DNA of 64,000 nucleotides. It comes from Corallococcus coralloides DSM 2259. GTDB taxonomy: Bacteria; Myxococcota; Myxococcia; Myxococcales; Myxococcaceae. The stretch lies in contig NC_017030.1 of assembly GCF_000255295.1 (NCBI RefSeq), forward strand, positions 4,960,001 through 5,024,000, given 5' to 3'. Every line of letters begins with the position of its first letter. The first letter of the stretch is position 1. The notes beneath the pieces are model-generated. The model ran no database searches. It saw only the letters and a program-made list of their open reading frames with translations, and was not told where the DNA came from. Shown here in pieces: positions 26,726 to 35,498 of the stretch. The translations under genes were made by a program, and so were the position numbers.

Positions 26726-28096
26726 ATGAACCCCAAGCTCCGCTCGATTCTCTTCTGGATCCACCTGGTCTGCGGCCTGATCGTCGGGCTCGTGGTCGGG
26801 GTCATGTCGTTCACGGGCGCGGCGATCGCGTTCGAGTCGCAGATCATCGACTGGGCGGACCGTGACGCCCGCCACGCGGCGCCTCCCGCCGAAGGGACGC
26901 CCCGCCTGACGCTGGAGGAGATGCTCGCGAAGGTGAAGGAGGCGAAGCCCGCCGTGCCTCCCTCCGGCGTGACGGTGTCCCCGGAAGCGGACAGCATGGT
27001 GACGGTGGCCCTGGGCCGCGGCGCCTCCGTCTACGTCCACCCCTACACCGGTGAAGTGCGCGAGCCGGGTGCGCAGGGCTGGCGCTCGTTCTTCCACACG
27101 ATGGAGGAGCTGCACCGCTGGCTCGCGGCGTCTGGAGACAACCGCGCCGTGGGCAAGGCCATCACCGGCGTGGCCAACCTGGCGTTCCTCTTCCTGGGCA
27201 TCACCGGCCTGTTCCTGTGGTGGCCGCGCAAGTGGAACCTGCGCGCCATGCGGCCCATCCTGTGGTTCCGCCGCGGGCTCAAGGGCAAGGCGCGCGACTT
27301 CAACTGGCACAACGTCATCGGCTTCTGGTCGCTGCCCGTGCTGGTGGTGCTGACCGCGTCCGGCGCGGTGATTTCGTACAAGTGGGCGTCGAACCTGGTC
27401 TTCACGCTCACCGGCAACGAGCCGCCCGCGGCGCAGGGGCCCATCGCCTCGGCGCCCGTGGTCGTGCCCACGCCCGCGCCGGGGACGAAGCCCCAGCCGC
27501 TGGACGCGCAGTTCGCGGCGGTGATGAAGCAGTCCAACGCCTGGGAGACCATCACCCTGCGCCTGGCCACGCCGCAGGGCGCTGGCGGCCCCGGTGGCCG
27601 TCCCGAAGGTGCTCCGCGAGGCGAGGGTGGTCCCAGGGCCGAAGGTGCACCGCGCGGTGAGGGCGGTCCTCGGGCCGAAGGGGGGGCACGTGGTGAGGGG
27701 GGCCCTCGCGGCGAAGGCCGCGCGGAAGGTCGCGGCGGTCCCAAGGGCCCGCAGGCCAGCGCCTTCACCGTCCGCGAGCAGGAGCGCTGGCCGCTCTTCG
27801 CCACCAACACGGTGTCGCTGGATCCCTTCACGGCCCAGCCGCTGAAGACGGAGACGTACGCGGACTTCAACAGCGGCCGGAAGCTGCGCACGTGGCTGCG
27901 CTTCCTGCACACCGGCGAGGCGCTGGGGTGGATGGGCCAGCTCATCGCGGCGCTCGCGTCCTTCGGCGCCGTGTTCCTCGTCTACACCGGCTATGCGCTC
28001 TCCTGGCGCCGCTTCGTCCCGCGCCGCAAGACGCAGCCCGTGGCCGCCGCGGCCCCGGTGGCTCCGCCCGCGGAGTCGAATACAAACGCCGCCTGA
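26726..28096 (+). CDS. PepSY-TM domain inner-membrane protein, iron-uptake associated
   Basis: A 456-residue membrane protein of the PepSY_TM family, often encoded beside siderophore receptors and proposed to act as a ferric-siderophore reductase or helper. The family start is clear (RSILFWIHLVCGLIVGLVVG), followed by helices near residues 148-170, 198-220 and 405-425, and HRW/WHN histidines that may bind haem. Between helices, residues about 285-345 are a repetitive Gly/Arg/Glu-rich insert (EGAPRGEGGPRA repeats). It lies 27 bases after tonB, so the two are probably co-transcribed. Confidence 0.88.
   Translation: MNPKLRSILFWIHLVCGLIVGLVVGVMSFTGAAIAFESQIIDWADRDARHAAPPAEGTPRLTLEEMLAKVKEAKPAVPPSGVTVSPEADSMVTVALGRGASVYVHPYTGEVREPGAQGWRSFFHTMEELHRWLAASGDNRAVGKAITGVANLAFLFLGITGLFLWWPRKWNLRAMRPILWFRRGLKGKARDFNWHNVIGFWSLPVLVVLTASGAVISYKWASNLVFTLTGNEPPAAQGPIASAPVVVPTPAPGTKPQPLDAQFAAVMKQSNAWETITLRLATPQGAGGPGGRPEGAPRGEGGPRAEGAPRGEGGPRAEGGARGEGGPRGEGRAEGRGGPKGPQASAFTVREQERWPLFATNTVSLDPFTAQPLKTETYADFNSGRKLRTWLRFLHTGEALGWMGQLIAALASFGAVFLVYTGYALSWRRFVPRRKTQPVAAAAPVAPPAESNTNAA
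27580..27755 (+). repeat. In-frame Gly/Pro/Arg/Glu repeat in the PepSY gene
   Basis: Imperfect tandem units encode GEGGPRAEGAPR-like sequence. The tract is low-complexity, likely disordered, and sits in the periplasmic loop of the PepSY protein. Confidence 0.75.
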
Positions 28097-28128
28097 CGTT
28101 CCAATTCAGCAAGCCCAGACATCCCCGG

Positions 28129-28167
28129 GGCCCGGACCGCGAGAGCGGATCCGGGCCTCATCGTTTT
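28129..28167 (+). terminator. Rho-independent terminator after the tonB-PepSY genes
   Basis: GGCCCGGA-CCGC (28129-28140) pairs with GCGG-A-TCCGGGCC (28145-28157) around a GAGA loop with one bulged A, followed by TCATCGTTTT. It separates the tonB-PepSY unit from the receptor gene. Confidence 0.85.
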
Positions 28168-28289
28168 CACTCGGCGGCGTGTGGCATTCGTCCGGCTGAT
28201 GCAAGGCAGTGCTGGAACGATCGCCTGTCTTTGTGACTCGGAGTGTTGACGGGAAGAAATTTCTTGTAACGCGAATCAGGGTCCTGCAT

Positions 28290-28306
28290 ATGAGAATCAT
28301 TCTCAT
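28290..28306 (+). promoter_or_regulatory. Perfect Fur-box palindrome upstream of the siderophore receptor
   Basis: ATGAGAAT-C-ATTCTCAT is a perfect palindrome that matches the 7-1-7 Fur consensus (TGAnAATnATTnTCA). It ends about 30 bases before the chosen receptor start. A possible -35 (TTGTAA, 28264-28269) and -10 (TATGAG, 28289-28294) would place the -10 inside it, as expected for repression by Fe-Fur. Another palindrome, AAGAAATTTCTT, lies at 28254-28265. Confidence 0.88.
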
Positions 28307-28337
28307 TTAGGCAGTGCTTCCTATCCCGAGGGGATTC

Positions 28338-30692
28338 GTGTCCACAGCAAAGCCCGGTCGTCCTGGTATCCGCTCTTCGAATGGCAACCCTGGAGGCGTG
28401 CGTGGCGCGCTCTGGCCCTGGGGTCCCGCCGCCGTAGGCCTTGCCTCCGCCCTGGCGGCGGGCGGCGCGGTGGCGCAGGAGACGCCGGTGACGGGCGAGA
28501 CGTCGGCGCCGGTGCAGGAGTCCCGGCCGGCGGAGACGCCCAAGGTGGGCCAGGATGCCCCGTCCCCCGAGCGCACCCCGGAGTCCGCGCCCACGGGCAC
28601 GCCCACGGACGCGTCGGCGGCGCAGGCCGGCCAGGCCAGCCAGGACGACGCGTACGTCCTTCCTGAAGTGTCCGTGGAAGGTGAGACGGAGAAGTACAAC
28701 GTCACCGAGCCCAGCCTGGCCCGCCTGCCGCGGCCGCTGGTGGACACGCCGCAGACCATCACGGTGGTCCCCGAGCGCGTGATGGAGGAGCAGCAGGCGA
28801 CGACGCTGCGCGATGCCCTGCGCAACGTGTCCGGCATCACGGTGACGGCGGGCGAGGGTGGCCGCCAGGGCGACTCCTTCTCGCTGCGCGGCTTCTCCGC
28901 CCAGACGGACACGCTGCGCGACGGCGTGCGCGACCTGGGCTGGTTCACCCGCGACACGTTCAACCTGGAGGGCGTGGAGGTCTACTTCGGCCCGTCGTCG
29001 GTGCTGTTCGGCCGCGGCTCCACGGGCGGCGCCATCAACCTGGTGACGAAGAAGGCGCGCAAGGGCTCCTTCACGGACCTGCGCCTGTCGGGCGGCACGT
29101 CGCCCACCGGCCGCATCGAGGCGGACGTCAACCAGGAGCTCTCCGACAGCATCCAGTTCCGCGTGAGCGCCGTGGGGCAGCTGGCGGGCGTCGCGGGCCG
29201 TGACATCGTCAAGGAGAACCGGGCGGGCATCGCGCCGTCCGCGCGCTTCCAGCTGGCGGAGAAGGTCGCCCTGGAAGTGGACTACTTCTACCAGCACGAG
29301 GAAGGCGTCCCGGACTACGGCCAGCCGTACTTCAACGGCTACCCCGTGGGCGTCACGCTGGACGTGCCCCGTGAGAACTTCTACGGCGTGAAGGACAGCG
29401 ACACGGAGCTCGTCAACGTCCACATCGGCTCGGCGCGCCTGCTGGCGGACCTGGGCAACACGTTCCGCCTGACGAACACGCTGCGCTACGGCGGCGTGGA
29501 CCGCTTCGCCCGGCCCACCGCGCCGCGCGGCCTGACGCCCGCCACGAACCCCACCACCATCGGCCGCCAGCGCTTCGAGACGACCGCGGACAACACCTAC
29601 TTCGCGGACCAGCTGGACGTGCGCGGCGTGTTCAACACGGGCTTCCTCAAGCACACCGCCAACGTCGGCCTGGACATCTCCCGCGAGCAGCGTGAGCAGG
29701 GCCGCACCAACCTCACCGTGAACGGCGGCAACATGCCGGCGGACCTGTTCGATCCGGACAACAGCCCGGACCTGTCCGGGGTGGTGCGCGTCCCGGGCGC
29801 CACCAACTACAGCCGCCAGTGGAACCTGGGCGCTTACGCGTCGGATCAGATCCAGATCGGCAAGTACGTGGAGGTCCTGGGCACGCTGCGCCTGGACAAC
29901 CTGCACAGCGACTACGAGACCATCGCCGCGAACGGCACCGTGGCCGCCTTCGAGCAGGAGAACAGCCTGTTCAACTGGCGCGTGGGCCTGGTGCTCCACC
30001 CGGCGGAGAACACCAGCGTCTACGGCATGTACGGCACGTCCCAGAACCCGAGCGCGGAGCTGGCGACGCTGTCCAACGAGACCGTCACGCTGGATCCGGA
30101 GAAGAACGAGACCTTCGAGATCGGCGCCAAGTCCGACCTCATCGCGGAGCGCCTGAGCGTCAACGCCGCCATCTTCCGCACCAACAAGCTGAACGCGCGC
30201 GTGCCGAACTCGGATCCGGACGGCCCGCCCACGGTGCTGGAGGGCAAGCAGCGGGTGCAGGGCTACGCGCTCGGCATCGCGGGTTCGCCGGTGCGCCGCT
30301 GGAACGTGTTCGCCAACTACACGTTCCTGGACGCGAGCATCCGCGAGCACACCAATGAGTTCCTGGTGGACCAGCGCCTGGTGAACACGCCCAAGCGCAG
30401 CTTCTCGCTGTGGACCACGTACGCCATCCTGGACAACCTGTCCGTGGGCGGCGGCGCCACCTACCAGGACGTGGCGGCGGTGAACAACCCGGCCAACGAG
30501 ACGGTGCTGCTCAGCAAGGTGCCCAACTTCTGGCGCTTCGACGCGTTCGCGTCGTACTCCATCAAGAAGGTGGACCTGCAGCTCAACGTCTACAACCTGA
30601 CCGACAAGCTCTACTACGACTCGTACTACGGCGGTCAGGCCGTGCCGGCGGACGGCGTTTCGGCGCTGCTCTCCGCGCACGTGCGGTTCTAG
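28338..30692 (+). CDS. TonB-dependent siderophore receptor
   Basis: An outer-membrane ferric-siderophore receptor. A signal-like helix (WPWGPAAVGLASALAAGGAVA) is followed by a Pro/Glu-rich stretch that may hold the TonB box. The plug domain starts near residue 130 (PRPLVDTPQTITVVPERV) and includes the FGPSSVLFGRGSTGG motif. A 22-strand barrel region follows, ending in phenylalanine (SAHVRF) as expected for outer-membrane insertion. There is no N-terminal STN signalling domain. GTG 28338 with AGGGG just upstream is my choice; GTG 28314 is also in frame. The Fur box upstream indicates iron repression. Confidence 0.93.
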   Translation: MSTAKPGRPGIRSSNGNPGGVRGALWPWGPAAVGLASALAAGGAVAQETPVTGETSAPVQESRPAETPKVGQDAPSPERTPESAPTGTPTDASAAQAGQASQDDAYVLPEVSVEGETEKYNVTEPSLARLPRPLVDTPQTITVVPERVMEEQQATTLRDALRNVSGITVTAGEGGRQGDSFSLRGFSAQTDTLRDGVRDLGWFTRDTFNLEGVEVYFGPSSVLFGRGSTGGAINLVTKKARKGSFTDLRLSGGTSPTGRIEADVNQELSDSIQFRVSAVGQLAGVAGRDIVKENRAGIAPSARFQLAEKVALEVDYFYQHEEGVPDYGQPYFNGYPVGVTLDVPRENFYGVKDSDTELVNVHIGSARLLADLGNTFRLTNTLRYGGVDRFARPTAPRGLTPATNPTTIGRQRFETTADNTYFADQLDVRGVFNTGFLKHTANVGLDISREQREQGRTNLTVNGGNMPADLFDPDNSPDLSGVVRVPGATNYSRQWNLGAYASDQIQIGKYVEVLGTLRLDNLHSDYETIAANGTVAAFEQENSLFNWRVGLVLHPAENTSVYGMYGTSQNPSAELATLSNETVTLDPEKNETFEIGAKSDLIAERLSVNAAIFRTNKLNARVPNSDPDGPPTVLEGKQRVQGYALGIAGSPVRRWNVFANYTFLDASIREHTNEFLVDQRLVNTPKRSFSLWTTYAILDNLSVGGGATYQDVAAVNNPANETVLLSKVPNFWRFDAFASYSIKKVDLQLNVYNLTDKLYYDSYYGGQAVPADGVSALLSAHVRF

Positions 30693-30731
30693 TCGCGCGC
30701 TTTTCCTGCCGGGCGTAGGAGGACGTTCATC

Positions 30732-31412
30732 ATGATGGTGCACATCCCGCAGGTCCTCACGCCCGAGCAGGTGGCCCACTGCCGCGCCGTCTTCGACAAG
30801 GCGGCGTGGGAGGATGGCCGGACCACCGCCGGCAAGCAGTCCGCGCAGGTGAAGAAGAACCTCCAGCTGCCCGAAGGCAGCCCCGCCGCCCGGGAGCTGG
30901 GGGACCTGGTGCTGGCCGGCCTGGAGAAGAGCCCGCTGTTCATCTCCGCCGTGCTGCCCCAGCGCGTCTTCCCGCCGCTGTTCAACCGCTACGAGCAGGG
31001 GATGGACTTCGGCTCGCACGTGGACAACGCCATCCGGCCGCTGCTGGGAACGAACCAGCGCATCCGCACGGACGTGTCCGCCACGCTCTTCCTCTCAGAC
31101 CCGGACAGCTACGACGGCGGTGAGCTGGTGGTGGAGGACACCTACGGCAACCACTCGGCGAAGCTGCCCGCGGGGGACCTCATCGTCTACCCGTCCACCA
31201 GCCTGCACCACGTCACGCCGGTGACGCGCGGCGTGCGGCTGGCGTCGTTCTTCTGGGTCCAGAGCATGATCCGCGACGCGGGGCAGCGCTCGCTGCTCTT
31301 CGACATGGACACGTCCATCATGCAGCTCACCCGCGAGGTACCCAAGAGCCCCGCGCTGGTGATGCTCACGGGCGTGTACCACAACCTCCTGCGCCAGTGG
31401 GCGGAGCCCTAG
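30732..31412 (+). CDS. PKHD-type Fe(II)/2-oxoglutarate hydroxylase (PiuC/YbiX family)
   Basis: A cytoplasmic non-haem iron dioxygenase of 226 residues. Iron ligands are His96 and Asp98 (GSHVDNA) and His159 (SLHHVTPV), with Arg169 positioned for 2-oxoglutarate. Length and ligand spacing agree with YbiX/PiuC, which are commonly encoded next to iron-regulated TonB receptors. A strong AGGAGG site (30717-30722) supports ATG 30732. It is 39 bases after the receptor gene, so probably under the same Fur control. Its substrate is not known. Confidence 0.92.
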   Translation: MMVHIPQVLTPEQVAHCRAVFDKAAWEDGRTTAGKQSAQVKKNLQLPEGSPAARELGDLVLAGLEKSPLFISAVLPQRVFPPLFNRYEQGMDFGSHVDNAIRPLLGTNQRIRTDVSATLFLSDPDSYDGGELVVEDTYGNHSAKLPAGDLIVYPSTSLHHVTPVTRGVRLASFFWVQSMIRDAGQRSLLFDMDTSIMQLTREVPKSPALVMLTGVYHNLLRQWAEP

Positions 31413-31427
31413 CGGGCACCGGAGCCT

Positions 31428-31889
31428 CTATTCGGGGCTGACGTGCAGGGTGAGCACCGGGCACGCGGCGCGGCCCACCACCTTCTGCGCCACGCTGCCC
31501 AGCAGCATGCGGGTGAGCCCCTTGCGCTGGTGCGTGCCCATCACGATGAGGTCGTACTTCCCTCGCTCGGCCTCCTCGAGCACCACGTTGCCCGCCTCGC
31601 CAATCACCACGCGGTGGGACAGCGCCACGGGCGCGGTGCCGTCCACCTTGCGCAAGAGCGCCTCCAGTTCCTTGCCCGCGGTGTCGCGCGCCATCGCCTC
31701 CAGCGAGGTGGCGTCCCAGCCGGGCGAGGCCACCAGCAGGTCCGGCGCCACGTACTGCGGCGGCTCCCAGGCGTGCAGGACGTCCACCGTCGCGCCGAAG
31801 GGGCGGGCGAGTTGCAGCGCGTAGTCCACGACGGACCGGGAACCGTCCTTCAGGTCCACCGGCACGAGGATGCGTGAAGGGCCAGCCAT
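31428..31889 (-). CDS. Universal stress protein (UspA family)
   Basis: A 153-residue single-domain UspA protein. It begins with the family strand RILVPVDL and keeps the ATP-binding signature in VMGTHQRKGLTRMLLGSVA (GxHxxxG...GS). ATG 31889 has GGAGGAGG just upstream; an ORF extension to 31985 is not protein-like. It converges on the hydroxylase gene with 15 bases between stops. Confidence 0.92.
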   Translation of the reverse strand: MAGPSRILVPVDLKDGSRSVVDYALQLARPFGATVDVLHAWEPPQYVAPDLLVASPGWDATSLEAMARDTAGKELEALLRKVDGTAPVALSHRVVIGEAGNVVLEEAERGKYDLIVMGTHQRKGLTRMLLGSVAQKVVGRAACPVLTLHVSPE

Positions 31890-32035
31890 GGGTGTCCTCC
31901 TCCAGCGGGAACACTGAACGGTTAATGCCCGCCCGCCGCCAGGGCAAGGGGGCGTGCAGGGGGAGCCGAGCAGCGGGGCGGGCACGCAGGGTCACCCGCG
32001 CATGGGCACCTTCGTGTCCGAGGTCCTGCCCCCAT

Positions 32036-32911
32036 ATGCGCCCTCCCATCGACAACGGTACCGTGCTCATCATTGGCGCAGCTGGCGGCATCGGCCGCGA
32101 GCTTGCCCGGCTGCTCTCCCCACGGGTCAGGACCCTGGTGCTCGTCGCGCGCGACGTGGATGACCTGGGGAGCCTGAGGGAGGAGCTGCTGGTCCGGAAT
32201 CCCACCCTGGGGGTGATGATCCGCGCGTGCCGGCTGGATGATCCGCGCGCCGTGGACGCCCTGTTCGAGCACCTGGAGCGCCACTACGTCCGCGTGGACG
32301 TGCTCATCAACAACGCGGACTACGCTTCCAGCGGCCTGTACGCGGACGAGCGCTGGAAGCGCATCGAGGAGCTGGTGCAGGCGAACGTGCTGGCCCCGGC
32401 CATGATCACGCACCGCCTGCTGGGCCCCATGCTGGAGCGCGGGCGGGGCGGCATCCTCCTGGTGGGCTCGGGCGCGGCGCGCCTGTTCCTCCCGGGCGCG
32501 GTGGCGTTCGCCGCCACGCAGCGCTTCCTGGACGGCTTCAGTGAGTCCCTGCGCCTGGAGCTGAAGGACGCGGGCATCCCCGTCACCTTCGTGGCCCCCG
32601 GCCCGCTGGCGCTGGAGCCGCACCTGGAGGGAGAGGTGACGCCGTTCTTCGAGCTGTCCCTGCGCCAGTGCGCCCGCGAGGCCCTGGCGGGCTTCGAGCG
32701 GGGCGAGGCGCTGGTGTACCCCGGCCTGGGGCACCGCTGGGTGATGCGGCTGTTGCGCTTCCTGCCGCGCTCCTTCAAGCGGGGCCTGGGACGGCTGGCG
32801 CTGGGCGGCTTGAAGCGGACGTTGCTCTTGAATCCGGCCGGGCCCACCGGAACGGATGCGCCCCCCCAGCCGGTGATGCTGGCCGGAGGGGAGCCTTCGT
32901 CCGCGACGTAG
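32036..32911 (+). CDS. SDR-family protein lacking the catalytic Tyr and Lys
   Basis: A 291-residue Rossmann-fold protein of the classical short-chain dehydrogenase family. The nucleotide-binding GAAGGIG (14-20) and an NNAD segment (92-95, usually NNAG) are present, and the catalytic serine position is kept (Ser145). At the place of YxxxK the sequence is FAATQ: Phe158 and Gln162 replace Tyr and Lys. Normal oxidoreductase chemistry is therefore unlikely, and a binding or regulatory role is possible. The C-terminal 60 residues are basic and may associate with membrane. Confidence 0.85.
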   Translation: MRPPIDNGTVLIIGAAGGIGRELARLLSPRVRTLVLVARDVDDLGSLREELLVRNPTLGVMIRACRLDDPRAVDALFEHLERHYVRVDVLINNADYASSGLYADERWKRIEELVQANVLAPAMITHRLLGPMLERGRGGILLVGSGAARLFLPGAVAFAATQRFLDGFSESLRLELKDAGIPVTFVAPGPLALEPHLEGEVTPFFELSLRQCAREALAGFERGEALVYPGLGHRWVMRLLRFLPRSFKRGLGRLALGGLKRTLLLNPAGPTGTDAPPQPVMLAGGEPSSAT

Positions 32912-32934
32912 ACGCCCGGAGAGTTCCCGGGCGA

Positions 32935-33729
32935 CTACAGGCCGATTTCAGCCAGGCGCGCCTTCACGCGGGTGGCCTTCACGCCGGTGTTGGCCGTGCC
33001 ACGGCCCTGCGAGTTGCCACCGATGCCGATGTGGTGCAGCGCCACCACCTCGTTCGTGGACGTGGAGAGGACGGGCGAGCCGGACGAGCCGCCCAGCGTG
33101 TCCGCGTCATAGGAGATGTCCGTGGTGCTGTAGTTGCCGTTGAGCACCTTGCCCGGCGAGGACTTCTTCGTCGGCGTGCAGGACGGCGTCGTGTAGTAGT
33201 CGCAGTTCTGGTTCACGACGTACACGGTGGCGTTCGTCGCCGCGTTGGCGCTGGCGACGGTGAGGAAGCCATTCGCCTGGCCGGGCAGCTGGCCGTTGAC
33301 GGCCGAGCAGCGCAGCGCCGTCATGTCGTCACTGCTCCACGTCTTGATGAACGTGGCGCACGGGTACCAGACGCGCGAAGCGGACGCGACGCCGTCCTCG
33401 TAGTTGAACGACACGCGCGCGCCCACCGCCTCCGACGCGCTGCCCACGCAGTGGTTGTTGGTGATGACCACGTCGTTGGAGACGAGCCACGCCGTGCAGC
33501 GGCTGCCCACCGCCGGGATGGAGAGGTAGCCCACCGCCCGGGACTTCGTGCGCTGCGTGCCCGTGAGGGACGTGGCGCTCACCCAGTTCAGCGTCCCCAC
33601 GATGACGTTGGACTCCTGCGACGCCAGCGCCTCATTGGGCTCCGCGTCCGGCACGTCCATGGGCTCCACGGAACCACACGCCGTCAGGCCCATCACCAGC
33701 ATCGCACCCAAGAGCTTCTTCGCGGCCAT
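32935..33729 (-). CDS. Trypsin-like serine protease, lipoprotein
   Basis: A 264-residue secreted chymotrypsin-fold (S1-type) protease. The lipobox LTAC places Cys18 at the mature end. The triad is visible as His93 in ITNNHC, Asp134/135 in SSDDMTAL and Ser216 in GGSSGSPV. Several Cys pairs could form disulfides. ATG 33729 has a GGGGGAG site eight bases upstream. It is alone on this strand. A short GC hairpin (32914-32932) lies beyond the stop. Confidence 0.9.
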   Translation of the reverse strand: MAAKKLLGAMLVMGLTACGSVEPMDVPDAEPNEALASQESNVIVGTLNWVSATSLTGTQRTKSRAVGYLSIPAVGSRCTAWLVSNDVVITNNHCVGSASEAVGARVSFNYEDGVASASRVWYPCATFIKTWSSDDMTALRCSAVNGQLPGQANGFLTVASANAATNATVYVVNQNCDYYTTPSCTPTKKSSPGKVLNGNYSTTDISYDADTLGGSSGSPVLSTSTNEVVALHHIGIGGNSQGRGTANTGVKATRVKARLAEIGL

Positions 33730-34007
33730 CTGTGAGTCTCCCCCCGCGCGGCATTGCGCGGCGCGGGGGGCCAAGGCACGCCCCGTGCCAGCGCGCCCGT
33801 CAGAGGGGGACCGGCGTCACGCCCCCGTGACGGTGGTGCGTGGATGCTCCGTGCAATCCGGTTGCGTCTGTAAAGAAACGTCACGTTCCGCGGCGAATCC
33901 CCAGCCATCCCGAGGACTTGCATGGTTTTCCGGGAGTGCCGTTTTTGCGGACATGCGGGGAGCGCCCCTGTCCCAGGTGGAGACAGGAGCGGGGAGGGCG
34001 GAATTCT
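33730..34007. other. Intergenic region before the protease gene
   Basis: This 278-base stretch holds the protease upstream region and the 3' side of the flavoprotein operon. An imperfect hairpin (CCTGTC/GACAGG, about 33970-33990) could end the operon transcript. I see no gene in it. Confidence 0.4.
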
Positions 34008-35498
34008 TCAGCCGATGATCATGTCCTCGCGCTCGAGGGTGCCTTCCTCGAAGCGGCGGAGGTTGAAGCGGGTGAAGAGCTCGTCGGAGTCGCCGGAGGT
34101 CATCCACCGGGCCATCCGCTCCGCGACGGCGGGGGCCATCATGAAGCCGTGGCCCACGAAGCCGGACAGCTGCAGCAGGTTGTCCAGGCCGGGGGTGCGC
34201 CCGAGGATGGGGTTGTTGTCCGGGGTGACGTCGTAGAGGCCGCCCCACTGGCGCAGCACCTTCACCTGGTTCACGTGCGGCAGCTGCTCCGTGAGGGCCT
34301 GGGCGAAGCGCGCCACGAAGCGCAGGGTGCTGCCCATGTTGGGGCCGGCGGGCTCCTTCGGGTCGCCCATGCCGCCCACGATTTCACCGCGCATGGACTG
34401 GCTGAAGTACAGGCCCGTGTCGAGCACCGACACCAGCGGCGACAGGAAGGGCTTGAGCGGTTCGGTGCTGAGGATCTCGTGGCGGTGCGGCTCGTTGGGC
34501 AGCTTCACGTCCGCGAGCTTCGCGACCGCGGGGCTCCACGCGCCGGAGGCGAGCACCACGGTGTCGCAGGCGATGTCGCCCCGGTCCGTCTTCACCTTGC
34601 GCACCTGGCCGTTGCTCGTCTCGAAGCCGGTGACGTTGGTGTACGTCTCCACCTTCACGCCGCGCTTCACACAGCCCTGCGCGTAGCCCCACAGGAAGGC
34701 CCAGGGGAAGATGACGCCGTCCTCCGGGTTGTAGGCCGCCGTCACGCAGTCCTTCATCGTGAGATCCGGGACGATCTGCCGCGCCTCGTCCGCGGTGATG
34801 ATGCGCGTGGGCACGCCGTACTTGTTGTGCAGGGCGGCGTTGCGATCCAGCCGGTACGCGGTGTCCTTGCGCTTGGCCAGGAACAGGTAGCCACCCTGGC
34901 GCAGCCACACGTTGACGCCCAGCTCGCGCGCGAAGCCCTTCATCAGGTCGATGGAGCGCTTGGCCAGCTCAATCAGCGCCGGGGTGCCCCACTGCATGCG
35001 CACGCCGCCGCCATTGCGGCCGGACGCGCCCGCGCACAGGTAGCCGCGCTCCAGCACGACGACGTCCGTCTCACCGCGCAGGGCCAGGTTGTACGCCAGC
35101 GACAGGCCCATGATGCCGCCGCCGATGATGACCACCTTCGCCTTCTGGGGCACCGGCCCTTCCGGGCGCAGCGCGGACGGGAAGTGCTCCAGCTCCTGGG
35201 GCACGCCGCCCACGGGCGGGACGGACTCGTCCACCGGGGCGCTGGCGAGCACGCGCAGCTCCGTGGGGTACAGCGGCGGGCGGGGCGTGAAGGGGACCAC
35301 GGCCTCCGGCTTGAGCGCCGGGGCCTTCTGCTTGAGCAGCGCGGCCACCGCGGCGTGGCAGCTCTTGCCCTGGCAGATGCCGGTGCCGAAGCCCGTGTAG
35401 CGCTTCACCGACTCCACGTCGTGGTAGCCGCGCTCGATGGCGTGCTCCACGTCCGTGACGGTGACGTCCTCGCAGGTGCAGACGAGCGCCTTGCTCAT
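34008..35498 (-). CDS. FAD-dependent dehydrogenase, DAO fold, with N-terminal BFD-type [2Fe-2S] domain
   Basis: A 496-residue flavoprotein. Residues 1-60 are a bacterioferritin-associated-ferredoxin-like domain with cysteines in CTC (7, 9) and CQGKSC. After a Pro-rich linker, residues about 118-490 are a D-amino-acid oxidase/sarcosine oxidase beta-like FAD domain, with IIGGGIMGLSLA and the GRNGGG segment. With the next gene it resembles the multi-subunit amine dehydrogenases (sarcosine oxidase, opine oxidase, hydroxyproline dehydrogenase, cyanide synthase HcnABC). Its ATG overlaps the stop of the upstream subunit (ATGA). Substrate is unresolved. Confidence 0.88.
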   Translation of the reverse strand: MSKALVCTCEDVTVTDVEHAIERGYHDVESVKRYTGFGTGICQGKSCHAAVAALLKQKAPALKPEAVVPFTPRPPLYPTELRVLASAPVDESVPPVGGVPQELEHFPSALRPEGPVPQKAKVVIIGGGIMGLSLAYNLALRGETDVVVLERGYLCAGASGRNGGGVRMQWGTPALIELAKRSIDLMKGFARELGVNVWLRQGGYLFLAKRKDTAYRLDRNAALHNKYGVPTRIITADEARQIVPDLTMKDCVTAAYNPEDGVIFPWAFLWGYAQGCVKRGVKVETYTNVTGFETSNGQVRKVKTDRGDIACDTVVLASGAWSPAVAKLADVKLPNEPHRHEILSTEPLKPFLSPLVSVLDTGLYFSQSMRGEIVGGMGDPKEPAGPNMGSTLRFVARFAQALTEQLPHVNQVKVLRQWGGLYDVTPDNNPILGRTPGLDNLLQLSGFVGHGFMMAPAVAERMARWMTSGDSDELFTRFNLRRFEEGTLEREDMIIG

